From Manis javanica (taxonomy: Eukaryota; Chordata; Mammalia; Pholidota; Manidae), in contig NC_133158.1 of the NCBI RefSeq assembly GCF_040802235.1, positions 155,260,401 through 155,324,400 on the forward strand: a DNA stretch of 64,000 bases. The letters run 5' to 3'. Position numbers and translations under genes: made by a program. This document shows, one piece after another, positions 14,301 through 26,801 of this stretch (position 1 is the stretch's first letter; each line of letters begins with the position of its first letter). The notes below the pieces were generated by a model that had not been told where the DNA came from, made no database searches, and saw only the letters and a program-made list of their open reading frames with translations.

Positions 14301-14608
14301 AAGAAAAATCCTACTATTAAAAAATTATGTTAAAATTAGGTATTATTTGGAATTAAAAGGAATGAGTTTTCTTCTTTAATGCATGGAAAACTTAGGAAAA
14401 TTAAAAATATGTATTTATTCCATGTTGTGCAGTGGAATAAAATGTATACTATATCTTTTCAAGAGCAGGATATAAAATCTATAACCAACAGTATCAGTTG
14501 TACCAAAATTTAAATGGAAATATATCCATACTTATTCACAGTCATCTTGTTTAAAAATAAATCATCTATTTTAAGTAATGAAGTTTAAATACATTACAAT
14601 AAAGTTAT

Positions 14609-14614
14609 TTTATT
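14609..14614 (-). terminator. AGTR1: predicted AGTR1 poly(A) signal
   Basis: TTTATT on the plus strand is AATAAA on the minus strand, about 850 bases after the stop codon. Cleavage is expected 15-25 bases further, near 14590. Another AATAAA lies further downstream, near 14415, and could serve as an alternative end. Confidence 0.6.
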
Positions 14615-15378
14615 TTAATGTAAATGTAACTTTGCCAGATTTTAATCTAGTAACAATTTAGAGAGATACATATACATATATAGGTAGAATATATACTTTT
14701 TAAAACAATAACACATATTTTATGATATATAATCGTTTTACCACAAAATATATATACTTCTCAGATATGAAATGAGAGTAATATGAGCAGGAAGACACCA
14801 CTAGCTGGGACGAGAGTAATGCCTTCACAAGTTAACTTTTATATATGACTTCAGTAACATCGTTATACAAATAAGCCACTTAGTCGGCGTGTTTTGGCAG
14901 TGTGAATCTGTAAGACACTGGTTGAATTTCACAAAACTTCCTGAAACTTGACAACTACTGCTTAGCAAGTCTTTGTACAACAGAATGTGTAGCAGCAGGT
15001 ACAAGTGGGCCATAGTTGCTAATAGCTAAACAGGCACAAAAGCTTTATCGCCTTTTGGAAACTGGACAGAGCAATTAAGAGCTCTGATCTCCTGTTGTTC
15101 CTCTCAAGATTTAACATATTCTAAATAATCTTATGTGGAACTCAAAAATAACAGAACAAGATCAGACTAGGGAGATGGCATTTCTGCCAGTAAAATTTTT
15201 CAAATCGACACATTCATCCAGTTTCTGACATCGTTCTTTGAGCAGCCATCATCTATCTACTGCAAAATGTGGCTTGGCTTTGTTTTGTCACAAAGGGAAA
15301 GAAAAGCTTTTGTTCAGAGCTTTAGAAAAGTTGGTCAGTCTGCATAATCCATTTTCTTCTTAAACTCCGGGAAGTAGC

Positions 15379-15385
15379 TCATGCT
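15379..15385 (-). promoter_or_regulatory. AGTR1: position of the miR-155 seed site, altered
   Basis: On the minus strand the context reads CAAATGAGCATGAGCTACTT. The human 3' UTR at the same place, as I recall it, has AGCATTA, the 7-mer matched by the miR-155 seed; here it reads AGCATGA. The changed base lies 1166 bases from the A of the ATG, the site made famous by the human A1166C variant. Pairing at seed position 3 is lost. I find no other AGCATTA in the predicted 3' UTR. Confidence 0.75.
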
Positions 15386-15465
15386 CATTTGCAGTGAAGT
15401 GCTGCAGAGGAGTATTTCTCTTATCCCTTCCTTCAAATGAATACCTCACAGACTGGTTCGGCACG

Positions 15466-16591
<1,126 letters not shown>

Positions 16592-16593
16592 CT

Positions 16594-18200
16594 GGAAAAA
16601 ATAAAAACAAAAAGGTAAACAAAAAAACAAAAACGCTAACTTAGAGTTTTAACAAATAGTTGTATTTCTCAATCATAAATACAGTAACTCAACTTTAGCC
16701 TTAGGAAAAATAATTAGATTACATTTTCTGAAGAAAAAATATGAACTGATAAAGTCTAAGACTGCACATTTAAATTAATTTTTAGAACATACTGCTTTTC
16801 TACAAAGTGATAAATAGCCTCCAGTCAAATGGGAGTGGGGTCCTATGTGCATATACTTATGTAGGTCCTTTGCATTTTTTCTAGAAGTAAATCCTAGCTT
16901 TCAAATTAATTAAAAAACATAACATAATCTAAATTTCAGAAAACACTACTGAATTAAATTAGTTATTCAGAAAGACTTGAGTTCTTCCTGAGGTAAGCAA
17001 GGCTGATAATTTGTCTTCAACCTTAGAAGTCTGACACATTCATATTTTGTTCTTCAAACCATTTCTTCCATTTCACAATCCTTACTTAGATACAGAAACT
17101 ATTAGCATCTGCCTTAAATGGGTAGAATAGCTTGCTCTAGGTTAATGAGGAACTGGTCATTGTAGGAACTGATTTAAGAGGAAATAACAGGGAGAGTGCA
17201 AGACTCTGGGGAGTAACATTGTTTCCATGGGTTTCCAAGCCACTATAGGAAATAAAGTAACCACTTTATTCTTTAACTTCCAATGCAGTCTAGCAAAAGA
17301 GCCTAAATCTCCTAACTTTTGTGCCTGCCAGCCACTTCTGGAGTTAACTCAGAGATGAACCATTTGTATAATGAGAATGTCAAATGAATAGATTAAGTTG
17401 GGATCATCAGTAAAACATGTCCTTGTGGGAGCTTGAGACAGCAGCGGTTCTTCAGGGCGTTAGGAAAAAGCAGACGCTCAGGAATGAGTTCCCCAAAGAC
17501 TTGCACAAATATTTGCTCTAATGTTTTACATGATCAACAATCAAGCTATTCAGTTATGTGATTTAGAAAATCAGCATATTCTGCCCTAGATAAGAGTCCA
17601 CCAGAAAACCCTTGGTAGGGAGGCTGAAGATGCTGTGAGGGTAAAATCACAGGATGTGATATAGACACGCCCTGAGGTGAAGGTCAGCGCTGGGCCCAGC
17701 AAGACTAGCTAGGCAGGGCAATGATTCTGGGTAAAGAGGCTATTGCTGCATCAGAGCAGGTCCCTAGGTGAGATGGCCTTGTAGTGAACTGTCCAGGGCA
17801 AGAACAGGAATGGGAATAAGACACTGCTAGTCTGCCTAGGATAGCTGTGTGTGGCATGTGCCTAAGGTAGTGTCCCTCTTGGTGCAAAATGGTGCTGTGA
17901 AAGTCATGAGACTCAAGCAGCAAGTTTTAAGAGATTACACTGAAGGCATTCTTCAGTGACCTTTTTGTCTCCGCTAAGGAGGCAGATATGTGCCTATCTA
18001 AGGTTTGGCTCCATGTCCTCATTTCATGCACTGTACTCAGCCTTACATAATCTAAATCCCTTTGTTCCCTTTCATTCCCAGGGGCATTGGTATCCACAAA
18101 GAAGTAGGTGTCACATCCTCTGTGGAACTTTCCTGACTTATCTAGGCAACTGACTGTTCCATTTTCTGAGCTGTTCTGGTACTTTGGATGCAGGGTTTGG
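16594..18200. other. AGTR1 intron, no feature seen
   Basis: The 3'-most intron on the minus strand. AT-rich and unique-looking, with no repeat I can name. One of the small non-coding 5' exons of AGTR1 could lie here or further on, but I cannot recognise it. Confidence 0.5.
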
Positions 18201-18204
18201 CATT

Positions 18205-18350
18205 ATATTGTAACAGTGTTGACATATCTGTCTTCTCCTCTGCCCTCTCAGCTGCTTGAAGATAGGGCCCGTTTTGAATCATCTTGTTTACTAGTGTAGG
18301 CCCTGACATGTTCCAGAAGGCAGATGATAAGTGTCTGATCAATAAGAGAG
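18205..18350 (+). mobile_element. L2 LINE 3' fragment
   Basis: It shows the L2 3'-end wording: CTGCTTGAAGATAGGGCCC, then an ATCAATAAGAGAGTGAATGG stretch resembling the terminal AATAAATG/GAATGAATG repeats. Diverged and intronic. Confidence 0.6.
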
Positions 18351-18489
18351 TGAATGGACAAATGCATGAGCATATAACTTAAAAGCTATGGGTGTAGAGT
18401 ACGGAGATGAATTTCTTGGGGGTTAATGACATCAATTTACATTCTGCTAACCAAGAATCTCACAGAAAATATTCAAATGTCAAGCTGGG

Positions 18490-18565
18490 CTTTACTTTGA
18501 ATAAGAAACCAAAACTAAAACTAAACCAAACCAAAACAGACAAAAAAACAAAACAAAACAGACTT
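18490..18565. repeat. A-rich low-complexity tract
   Basis: A run of AAAC-type units (AAACCAAAACTAAAACTAAA and similar). Probably a decayed poly(A)-derived microsatellite. No function is implied. Confidence 0.7.
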
Positions 18566-18569
18566 TGGC

Positions 18570-19685
18570 ACTTTCAGAATTCTGTGGTTTACAAAAGCAG
18601 AAGATGAAAAGAAGGAATAATTTAGTAGTAACTAGGGCTAATCTCTCAGGAAGGTACGACCTTCCTCACCCAGAAGGAATTCCCCTTGCTCACTTTTTCA
18701 CCTCATTTTATTGTAGTTACTGAAATTAGACCAATTTAGAAGTATAAATTTATTTAGGCAAACAAATATATTCTCTGTTAAAAAGTAAGTGTTTCAACAA
18801 AGGTTTATGGCTAGCAGTCATTTACACCTTAATGTGGATTAATTTACTTAGTTGCTTTTCTTCTAACATCTTGTTGAAATTATTTGGATTTTACCTAAGG
18901 AAACATTGGAAATATCAAGGTTAAAGAATCTCACAGATTAAAAGCTGCCTGGGTGAGCTCCATAAGTGAAAACGAGGGCAGAGGTAAATATTTGTTTCGG
19001 CTTGAGCACAAGGGCACTGAAAGATAGGAAGGAATTAACTTGATGCATTAGGATCCTTTGGGTGCCCTGAGCTTAAGTGTCTGAAGGCAGGGAGGAAATT
19101 CTCATTCTTCTTCTCTCACTAATGTCTATGGGATTTTCCCATCAACTCGGGGAAACTGCTCTTCTATACTGACCCAACTTTGAGGGTACACAACTCATTG
19201 GTTGCATTAATCTTGTGTCTAGAGTGACTAGATTTTTATTGACTAGACTGGAATTGTATCATTCATAAAAGAATTTCTATGGGAAAAGGTTTGCATTTGA
19301 AAGGGTCAACTTCTAAGCATAGTTTTGGACTCCAGTCCTTCACGATCTGAGGTCAGCCTCTTCTTCAGTTCCTATCAATCCATATTGATTAATATTTAAT
19401 ATGTAGAACCTACTTCTGAACAACTAGGGGAACATCCCTGGAAATTCTAGCAAGGTATTTATTATTTTTAATGAGCATAGCACTTGAGAAACTCTGGATA
19501 CAACACTGAATATACAAATTAGAAGGATATTTTAGATAAATGCTTATATATAAGTAATGACCAAGCCTTCCTAACTAATAAGGAAACAAATTTGATGGTG
19601 GGAGGAAAAAGGGAAAGGAATTTTAGGTGGTTGGAAATGGGAGGAGCAAGTGCAGGAAAGCAGAAATGCAGGTAGTGTATTTAGT
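18570..19685. other. AGTR1 intron, no feature seen
   Basis: Unique-looking AT-rich DNA without a gene, RNA or repeat I can support. Confidence 0.45.
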
Positions 19686-19689
19686 GTGT

Positions 19690-19980
19690 AGTCATTCATC
19701 CCACATTCACTGAACACCTATTGTGTGCTGAGGTCAGAGATGTAAAGTGAATAAAATCGCACTCCTCCTCCTTTGAGGCATTCAAATCTAGCTGGGGGGA
19801 CAGAGCCTTAAAGACACAATTATCTCAGCAGAGGCAAGTGGTTTGTTCTGTGCTCATCACTGACCCAGCGTGGTGGTAGGGGTGAGAGGGTGTGATCAAG
19901 GATGCTTCCCAGAGAAGATGGCATGTGGACTTTGCAGCATGTCCTAGAGTAGCTAGAACTTAAAGGCCAGCCGAGATGGA
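19690..19980 (-). mobile_element. L2 LINE 3' fragment, reversed
   Basis: Reversed L2 3' text: ATTCACTGAACACCTATTGT (inverse of the ACAATAGGTGTTCAGTGAAT end), then a segment like the GAGCTTAC...AGAC-type L2 phrase and GCTTCCCAGAGAAGATGGCA. The long 148-codon minus-strand frame across 19820-20266 overlaps this and has no support as a gene. Confidence 0.7.
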
Positions 19981-20569
19981 GTAGAGATTGTGTCATCACT
20001 TGAACTCTTCCCTCCTTGCAAATGCCTGCAGCGTCATCTCTGGGAAGCTGCTCTAGTCCATTTACAGATATTGCACAACCCTCTGGGCAGGGCATGGGGT
20101 CTGAATGTGCACTGGCTGGGAGGGTGACGCAGACTGTACTGGGATATGAGAAATATCGTGCTCTGGTCTGCACCCCTCCACTGATAGGCTTCCTTGGAGA
20201 AACTTGGTTCTTATGAAAGAGTGAAAATGGAATGCTCGTGATTGGCAACCTACTTAGATTGATCATAATGAGTAGGAAGGAGTGGGGTTCTTTTTTCTTG
20301 GATGCTGAAAGGATGTGATTTTGGTGAGGAATGGAAGGAGAGAGGGGTGTGATCTACAGGAGCACCAAATTTGTGAGCCCCAGAAAGGAGCCACATTTTA
20401 GTTTCACCCTGCTTTTTCTCCCAGTAGGATTATAGGCAGGTAGAAGACTGATGAAAGAACAGGACGGTCCATCTCTCCCTGTTTCTGGGACTCACCGTAT
20501 CTTACAGGCTCTGTGGCTTACATGAATTCCATAGCACCATTTCTTCTTGGGGGAAAGATGATGGGATTT

Positions 20570-20785
20570 AGAGCCAAAATAATTGTAGCGGAGTCTTCTT
20601 TGGTCACTTACAAATCTGTGACTCTGGCTGGAGAGTCTCTGAACATAAGCCTCAGTTTCCTCACCCACAAGAATAGGAGCAGTCATTCTTATTGCACATG
20701 AGTATTGTAGGAATTAAATGAGAAAATGTGAAAGCACGGGGTATAGCTTGCAAATAGTGAGTGTTCAATAAGTGGATTTTATTTG
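20570..20785 (+). repeat. MIR SINE
   Basis: The MIR core is clear: CCTCAGTTTCCTCACCCACA, followed by a GAATTAAATGAGAAAATGTG stretch and the terminal GTTCAATAAGTGG. It is a good-quality old copy, sense to the plus strand. Confidence 0.85.
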
Positions 20786-20789
20786 AATC

Positions 20790-23015
20790 TTTACTAACAT
20801 TTTTGAATGAAGGGCAAGTGCTGACTCAGTCATGGGTCAAAAAAAGCATGAGAGATTAAAAAAGAGATTTATCATTGGTTAGCCCCTTCTCTTGTCATTA
20901 AAAGGCTAAAAATACCAAGCTGTTGTTCTTTCAAAGTATGTGTAAGAAATAATCTTAAGCAGCTGAATAAATTTGCCATGAGTCAGGTGGGAACTTTCAG
21001 TCTGCTGCAAACACAAGTTTGGCTCACGGTGGCCACGTCACATTCATCCAGTGCTGGCTCTTTTAGCAGTTACCATGAAGTCCTTACAGGTTCCTGGTTC
21101 TTAAAAGCAAGCCTAAGAAAGAAGATATTTCTTTCCCTCTTTTTTTTAAATTATAAGAATATTTCCCCAAGACTTTTGATTAGAATATTAATACCTTCTT
21201 AAGCTTCTAGGCAAGCCAAAACCAATCTAATTAAGTTGTTCATTACAAGCTCCTTTTTTAATGAGTTTGCAATCTAAAGAAAAAAAAATACCCCATAGTT
21301 TCCTATGATAATAGAGAGTACTAAAAGACTAAGTAATTATATTTTAGAATAATCTTCTATCGACGTATCTTTTTTAAATATCAGCAAGAGTAGGCTAGTG
21401 TTTGTTAAGTCATTTCCTTAATTGACCATCCTCTTCAAAAGTCATTCTCTTACTTGCTCCTATTTTATTATTCAGGCTTTAGAAAACAACTCTTTCTGCT
21501 TCTCTGTGTTTTTTTCACCCAGGAAACAGCCATTAGTCAATATCCATTTGTGAAGTCATTGAATCATAGAAGTTGGCACTAAACCTTTTAGGTTTCTACT
21601 TTTTCTTTTTCAAATCCACTTGTTCTTATTTTTGAACCTTCTGTTCTTATGAGATTTGTTTCTACCCTTATCTCCTTAAATATTTGAAATCAAATGTATG
21701 TTAAGAGCCCCTGTTCATTGTTTTCCTTTTTGTAGTTCTTCAGGTATAAATTCTCTTTGTTTCACCTGTGGATATCCTTTCTAGGCGTTTGCTGTCATCT
21801 TAGGTTTGGTAATCTCTGCTGTGAATTCATCTGTAGTGGGAATTAACCTTCACAGGAGGCCTGAGTATCTCAGTGGTGGTGGCCTGTGAAATTTCTGCAT
21901 GGGTGTACAGCACTCGATCTGCAAAAATTTTTAATGTAATCTTCAGCCTAGTTTCCAACCCCATGTTTTGTTTGCAGATACTGTAGGTTAGGCCCTCCAC
22001 CCACTCTCCCAATTTTTGCTGGTATACAGAAGTTATCTAGTCTTTGGTCACAATAGGCAGTACTTTTCCAGTTCCTAGATTCAACCAGGAAACCCAGTTT
22101 CAATTGCCTTCAGTACATGAGTCTAATGGTCTTGACTTCCATGCTGGTAAAGTCACTGGAACTTTATCTTAACTATGTTCTTCTCTGGCCCCTGCAGTCT
22201 CAGTTCTAATTCAGAGCTGTGACCGGGTGTTTTATGTATTTAGAGAAAGAAGGGTAATGTCCATGGCTGCTTAGTTCGTTGTCTTTATCTTGACTGGAAG
22301 TTGCCCTGGACATCATTTAGAGATAATAGTTAAGTTGCTTTGGCCCAATAAGCTTTGGATCATAGTCTTGCCCCTCTTCATGCACCCCTCCCCCCATTAT
22401 GCTCTCTGATGAAGCTTCTGAGCCTTTCTGCACTGCATTCTTCTCCATGCTGGGAATCCTGACAGCCATGAAGAAGAGAGCCTAGTACCATGGGGCAAGT
22501 GACCAGAATTGCTTGTGAGTCAGACACATAGGAGAATGCCATGCTCTTGGTTGGCAACCCTAGCCTAAATTCTCTATGTGAAATACTTTCCTTGGGGATG
22601 ATTTTGTTCACTTCTGTAATTCCTGGATGAATATTTCCCTTGAAACAGAAAATTTTTTTATTAATGCTGTAATAATTAAGTACTTCAGATTCAGTTGCCT
22701 CAAACTTAATGTATGGTTGTGTGATATGTTTAAGTGGTAAACAGTGGTTTCTGGCCCTCTTCCCAAGTCAATATCATCCACAGTGACCTGCCCACACAAG
22801 AAATGAAAACTGTAAGCTGCTTTCTTATTTATGCACATACCAACTGTAACCCGCTGTGGTGATGGTGGTTGAATGCTTGTCATCCTCAACTAGCCTTCCC
22901 TTTTGCTTCTTCTAAAATAGTGCCAAGAACCTTAAGAACTCACCTTTATAAAAGGAAATTCAGAAGTTTCTTTCAAGTTAGGGTATAAATTTCAAGGAAA
23001 GTTAAGATGTGGATA
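20790..23015. other. AGTR1 intron, no feature seen
   Basis: Unique-looking intronic DNA. Several short frames overlap on both strands, but none resembles a known protein. Confidence 0.45.
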
Positions 23016-23018
23016 AAA

Positions 23019-23472
23019 TGAGAGTTCCTATGGCCAGGATTCTCACCTGGCCATGGCTGACTAAGCTCACTGCATACCTGTGGGCAATACATGGCTGTTG
23101 ACTTTATAAAAAGAGCTCTGCCCAGTGCTCTGTGTACAACATGATGGCAGGGCTGCAAGGCTGCAGGGAAGCAGAGCAGAGGCTGGAGTGGTGGCAGCGC
23201 CGAGGACAGAGGCCCAGAGGATGGCTGTGTGGGATGGCTGTGAGGACAGAGGGGCCCAGAGGACAGCTATGCAGACAGAGGGGCCCTGAAGCAGAGACTG
23301 GCTTGCTGCATATGGACTCGCTCTGAGTGAATGGGATTCTAGTGACTGACCTGCCACCTGGAAATAAAGTTGGGTATAGCCCTTTCATGCCAAGAACGTT
23401 TTGCTGTCAGTTTCTTTGGTCACGCTGAAACCATAGTGAACTTGCCCGGGGCGGAAACCCATTGGCAAGACA
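23019..23472 (+). mobile_element. ERV LTR, copy A (solo)
   Basis: About 454 bp, beginning TGAGAGTTCC and ending GGCAAGACA, alike copies at 25315 and 26802. Shared blocks are the start (CCAGGATTCTCACCTG), AGAGCTCTGCCCAGTGCTC, an AATAAAGTTGGGTATA poly(A)-signal region and a GAAACCCATTGGCAAGACA end. No primer-binding site follows and no purine tract precedes it, so it stands alone. I find no convincing target duplication. It includes an internal duplicated stretch of GACAGAGG(GG)CCC units (about 23205-23290). Confidence 0.8.
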
Positions 23473-23474
23473 GA

Positions 23475-24580
23475 TGTTCATCCTAAATTTTTGCTTCTTG
23501 GAAATTCTTCAATACTTTAATATGAAATAATGCAACACTAAACTATAATTAAAATTCTCTCCACTCCAGAAACTCCTACTTATCATATAGTTTAAACAAC
23601 TCAGTTGTGATGAATATCTGAAGTACCCTGAGCAACCCCCTTCATTCCTATGGTATTTCTTCCCACCCTTTTCTATCCTGTTTTTGTTGTATGATTTTTT
23701 ATCTTTTATTTTGAGAAGAGAAGAGAAACAGTGATGAAAGATATGTGAGTAAGTGTAATCATGTGCTTAAAAATCTTCCTTTTGACTTGTTGGTGTTAGT
23801 AGAAAAAATTCCTGTTACATTAAATACAGAGGGCTGTGGAAGGCTTCCTGGAGAGCCTAAGAAGAGTGGTGCTCCAGAGAGTAGGAAAAATAAAATCTAA
23901 CTAGGAAGAAAGCTTGTATATAAATGAACCCCTGTTCTCTTGTAACCCCAAATTCCTCAGACTTATGGACTCAGAATTTCCCTGAAGGAATCATAACTAT
24001 GTTTCAAAGGATCAGTATCTTGGTCAACAGGGAGGAAGCATCATTTTTTTATGATAATGACTCTTGGAGACTGTTCCCAAGCTTTTCTTTTTCAACAGAT
24101 GAAGAACGTAGCTCCTATGTGGGCATCTCAGTCAGCAACAGCTGCTTTATCTGACTTGTGAGCAAAACCCTAGATTTCATACATGAAGCCACATTTGCTT
24201 CTATGAGACTTTAAATCAGCAGCAGAAACTGCTTCTCTCATTGCAAATTCCACTTTAAGTGGTGTGAGTAAAGTTACTGGGAAGGAAAGGAAGCACTAAT
24301 TAATTTATACCCTTAAGAAATTATGATGATATTATAGAATTTATACATGCTATGAGTTTTATGTTAGAGATTATTGGCCACATGGCAATTCATTTAAGAT
24401 TAAAGTTTTTAACATTATACAAATCACATAACCATAAATTTTAAATGAAGCTAGAAGAATTAAATATTCAGTATATTGTACATGATTCCCCAAATTGCCC
24501 ACTGTCCTGATTGCTGTAGGAATATTCTTTGAATGATAGCATATAAATTGGTCCTGTATAATGTGTAAGGAGACTGGGGT
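23475..24580. other. AGTR1 intron, no gene seen
   Basis: Unannotated AT-rich intron between LTR copy A and a MIR piece. A short reversed L2-like stretch (GGAAGGCTTCCTGGAGAG) occurs near 23835-23890. Confidence 0.4.
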
Positions 24581-24581
24581 T

Positions 24582-24670
24582 CTAATTTTGGCTTCCTCAC
24601 TCACTAGTTAGATGACCTTGAACCACTTAGTTTCTCCAGATTTCTGTATACTCAGGGAGCTGGTACATAC
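24582..24670 (+). repeat. MIR SINE fragment
   Basis: A decayed MIR middle: CTCACTAGTTAGATGACCTTG followed by an ACTTAGTTTCTCCAGATTTCTGTA segment, which matches the 'tgtgaccttgggcaagt ... cctcagtttcctcatctgta' order. Confidence 0.7.
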
Positions 24671-24674
24671 TTAA

Positions 24675-25310
24675 AGACATTTCCTGAAATACTGAAATTT
24701 CATAATCTCTCTTTTGAATAGGTATATATCTTTTGAAGGCAAAGGCAATAAATGGTTTGATAAGTAAAAATGACCTGACAAATCACTGAATCAACCAACT
24801 GTCTATATTGATATAGAAATTATAAACACAATGATTTAATACCATTCTATATTTAAATATAAGAACTTTTTATTAAAAAGATGAAAATAATTTTACCTTT
24901 TACTGAAGATGAATAAATAAATTCCACATAAGATTATTAGAGTGACAGTGGTTTCCCACCCCTCACCCCCATTTTTTAAAATTAACTATGTACTCAAAGA
25001 AATGTTTCCCTAGCACAGCATTTGGATAGCTGGCTGTGACCCCAGCTTAATGAGGTCAAGATCTGGGCCCTATCTAGACTGGCTTTTCACTACACTTATG
25101 GCCAAAGACTGTAAGCCTCTCAGGAGTCCCCTGTATTACTCATTGGTAATTCCAGGTGAAAGGGTAAAGACAGATTGTCTCATGGTTGCAAATCAAAATT
25201 AAAAGCATTCCCTACAGTTAGGGAACCAAGATTATCATCATCCTATGAAGAAAGCAAGACAATTTTTCTTGAAATTATTCAAGTATTATTCTTAAAATAA
25301 CTTGCAGGGA
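24675..25310. other. AGTR1 intron, no feature seen
   Basis: AT-rich intron. No gene or repeat I can support. Confidence 0.45.
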
Positions 25311-25314
25311 AAAT

Positions 25315-25641
25315 TGAAGTTCCTGTGGCCAGGATCCTCACCTGAACTTAAACTGCTTGATGATGTAACTGGCCTACTGCTAGGCTACTGCTTCCATACC
25401 TACAGGCAATGAGCTATTATTGACTGAGTCACTATGAGAAGAGCTCTGCCCAGTGCAGAGAGGAAGGAGGATTAGACCCACAGACTTTTGGATGCAGATG
25501 TAATTCTAATGCTTGACCTATTGCTGGGAGGACAAAGTTGGGTATAAACCCTTTCACCCCAAGAATGTTCCACAGTCATTTTTTTCAGTCTCACTGAATC
25601 CATAGTGAACTTTTCTGGGGCTGAAACCCACTGGCAAGACA
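25315..25641 (+). repeat. ERV 5' LTR, copy B
   Basis: It starts TGAAGTTCC and ends GGCAAGACA directly before the primer-binding site. At 327 bp it is shorter than copies A and C: it lacks their GGCTGGAGTGGTGGCAGCG section and has a different middle (about 25460-25530). Confidence 0.8.
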
Positions 25642-25643
25642 AC

Positions 25644-25661
25644 TGGCGATGTCGGCAGGAT
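25644..25661 (+). promoter_or_regulatory. retroviral primer-binding site, tRNA-Ser type
   Basis: TGGCGATGTCGGCAGGAT sits two bases after the LTR's terminal CA. The 3' end of mammalian tRNA-Ser (AGA/TGA type) reads in complement TGGCGTAGTCGGCAGGAT, so 16 of 18 positions match, the two differences being adjacent (AT for TA). Serine priming is known for HERV-S, a class III (ERV-L-like) group. Confidence 0.75.
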
Positions 25662-26801
25662 TTATTGTAGACCAAAGAATGGAACAGGCTGTCCTCATGG
25701 GACGAGTGTTTCAGTGAGCTGCTCCTATGGATGGGGTGACATTTGAGTGTCCCCCAGTGGACATGTGGTCTTACATGGATTGCCTCCTAGAGGACTGGAC
25801 CCCATCCCAAGACTGGAGAGAGATGGAGGTGATGCCTCAGGCAGTAAAGTTGGCTCTCAGCAAAATAGAGAATTTGTTAAAGATACAGAGTGCCTGTGAG
25901 GTGGTGAGAACTGTGGGGTGCTTTTTTCTCACAATACTGAAAAAAGCCATAAGGGAGAAAGATGTCCCCTTGCAGGAAACATGGGAAGAGGCAGCACGAG
26001 AATGTGAGCTGCAAGGTGCTGCAGAGGAGGTAAAAAATTTGTTGGTGACTGAAATGGCATCACTATGAGGTGCTGGAGATGGTAAAGGATGTCATGGTAG
26101 CCCAAGAGGAAGCAGCATGAGAGGGAGCAGCACGAGAAGCAGCAGCATGAGAGTGCAAGCTGCCAGGTGCTGTGGGGCCGGTGAAGGATGTAGTGGAGCT
26201 GTCAGCCCCAGAAATGAAGGAGGAGCCAAGGTTTGATGAACAGGTCGGGGGTGGAGGCCCTGCTGGTGCCGGAGGCATCAGCCCCTCCTTGGTTGAAACC
26301 CCACCTGGTTGAAAGCCAGTTGAAAGCCTGCCCAGTTGTAAAGAAACAGCAACCGCGGGTTCCTCCAGGAGAGGTGCAGCCCCCTCCCCAGGTCGTGGAG
26401 CACTCTATGCTCTGCTCCTCTACTCAGACTCACGCAATGAAAGCACACAAGGAAATACAGTCTGCTACCTGAAGAAAGAATTTAAAGGGCCCCATGAAGG
26501 TCACAAGGACCCAAATGTGGGTTAATTTGATAAAGGCAGGAGCAGACAGAGTGAAACTGGATGGAAAGTCTAAAATAATTTTACTGGAGCTGTGGCAACA
26601 ACTGAGACCGAAGCAGCAGTTTCAGGTGCTGAGGACAAAGAAGCAGAAGCTAGAGACAAAGTGACAAGACCAGCTTGTGTGTCTGCAAGTCTTTCTGATG
26701 GAGAAGTTGGAGAATCTTCCTTACCCAGGGACCATTGCAGAAGATTGAGGGGCACATAGATTGAGAGGCAAGAATCCTGGAGGGGCTGAGAGTGGAGAAA
26801 G
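25662..26801 (+). pseudogene. internal region of the ERV-like element, decayed
   Basis: It contains one open frame of 113 codons (25727-26068), then frames broken by stops. The frame begins with Trp/Pro-rich text and continues as a Glu/Lys-rich probable helical stretch. I do not recognise a retroviral gag, protease or polymerase motif in it. After it, short Glu/Ala/Arg-rich repeats (GCAGCACGAG-type units, about 26105-26160) look like an expanded coiled-coil segment. A coding origin is inferred and the function is unknown. Confidence 0.5.

Larger units (their letters stand above)
14590..15465 (-). other. AGTR1: AGTR1 3' untranslated region
   Basis: The region between the stop codon and the predicted poly(A) site is about 876 bases, close to the length I know for the human mRNA. 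It is AT-rich with several ATTTA pentamers on the minus strand, compatible with AU-rich-element control of mRNA stability. The first 90 bases after the stop align by eye with human AGTR1, including the context of the miR-155 site. At the seed itself one base differs (see 15379-15385). The exact 3' end is inferred. Confidence 0.75.

Noticed and set aside
19820..20266. 148-codon minus-strand open frame
   Set aside because: It overlaps a reversed L2 fragment, has no recognisable domain, and sits in an AGTR1 intron; length alone is weak evidence in this GC-richer spot.
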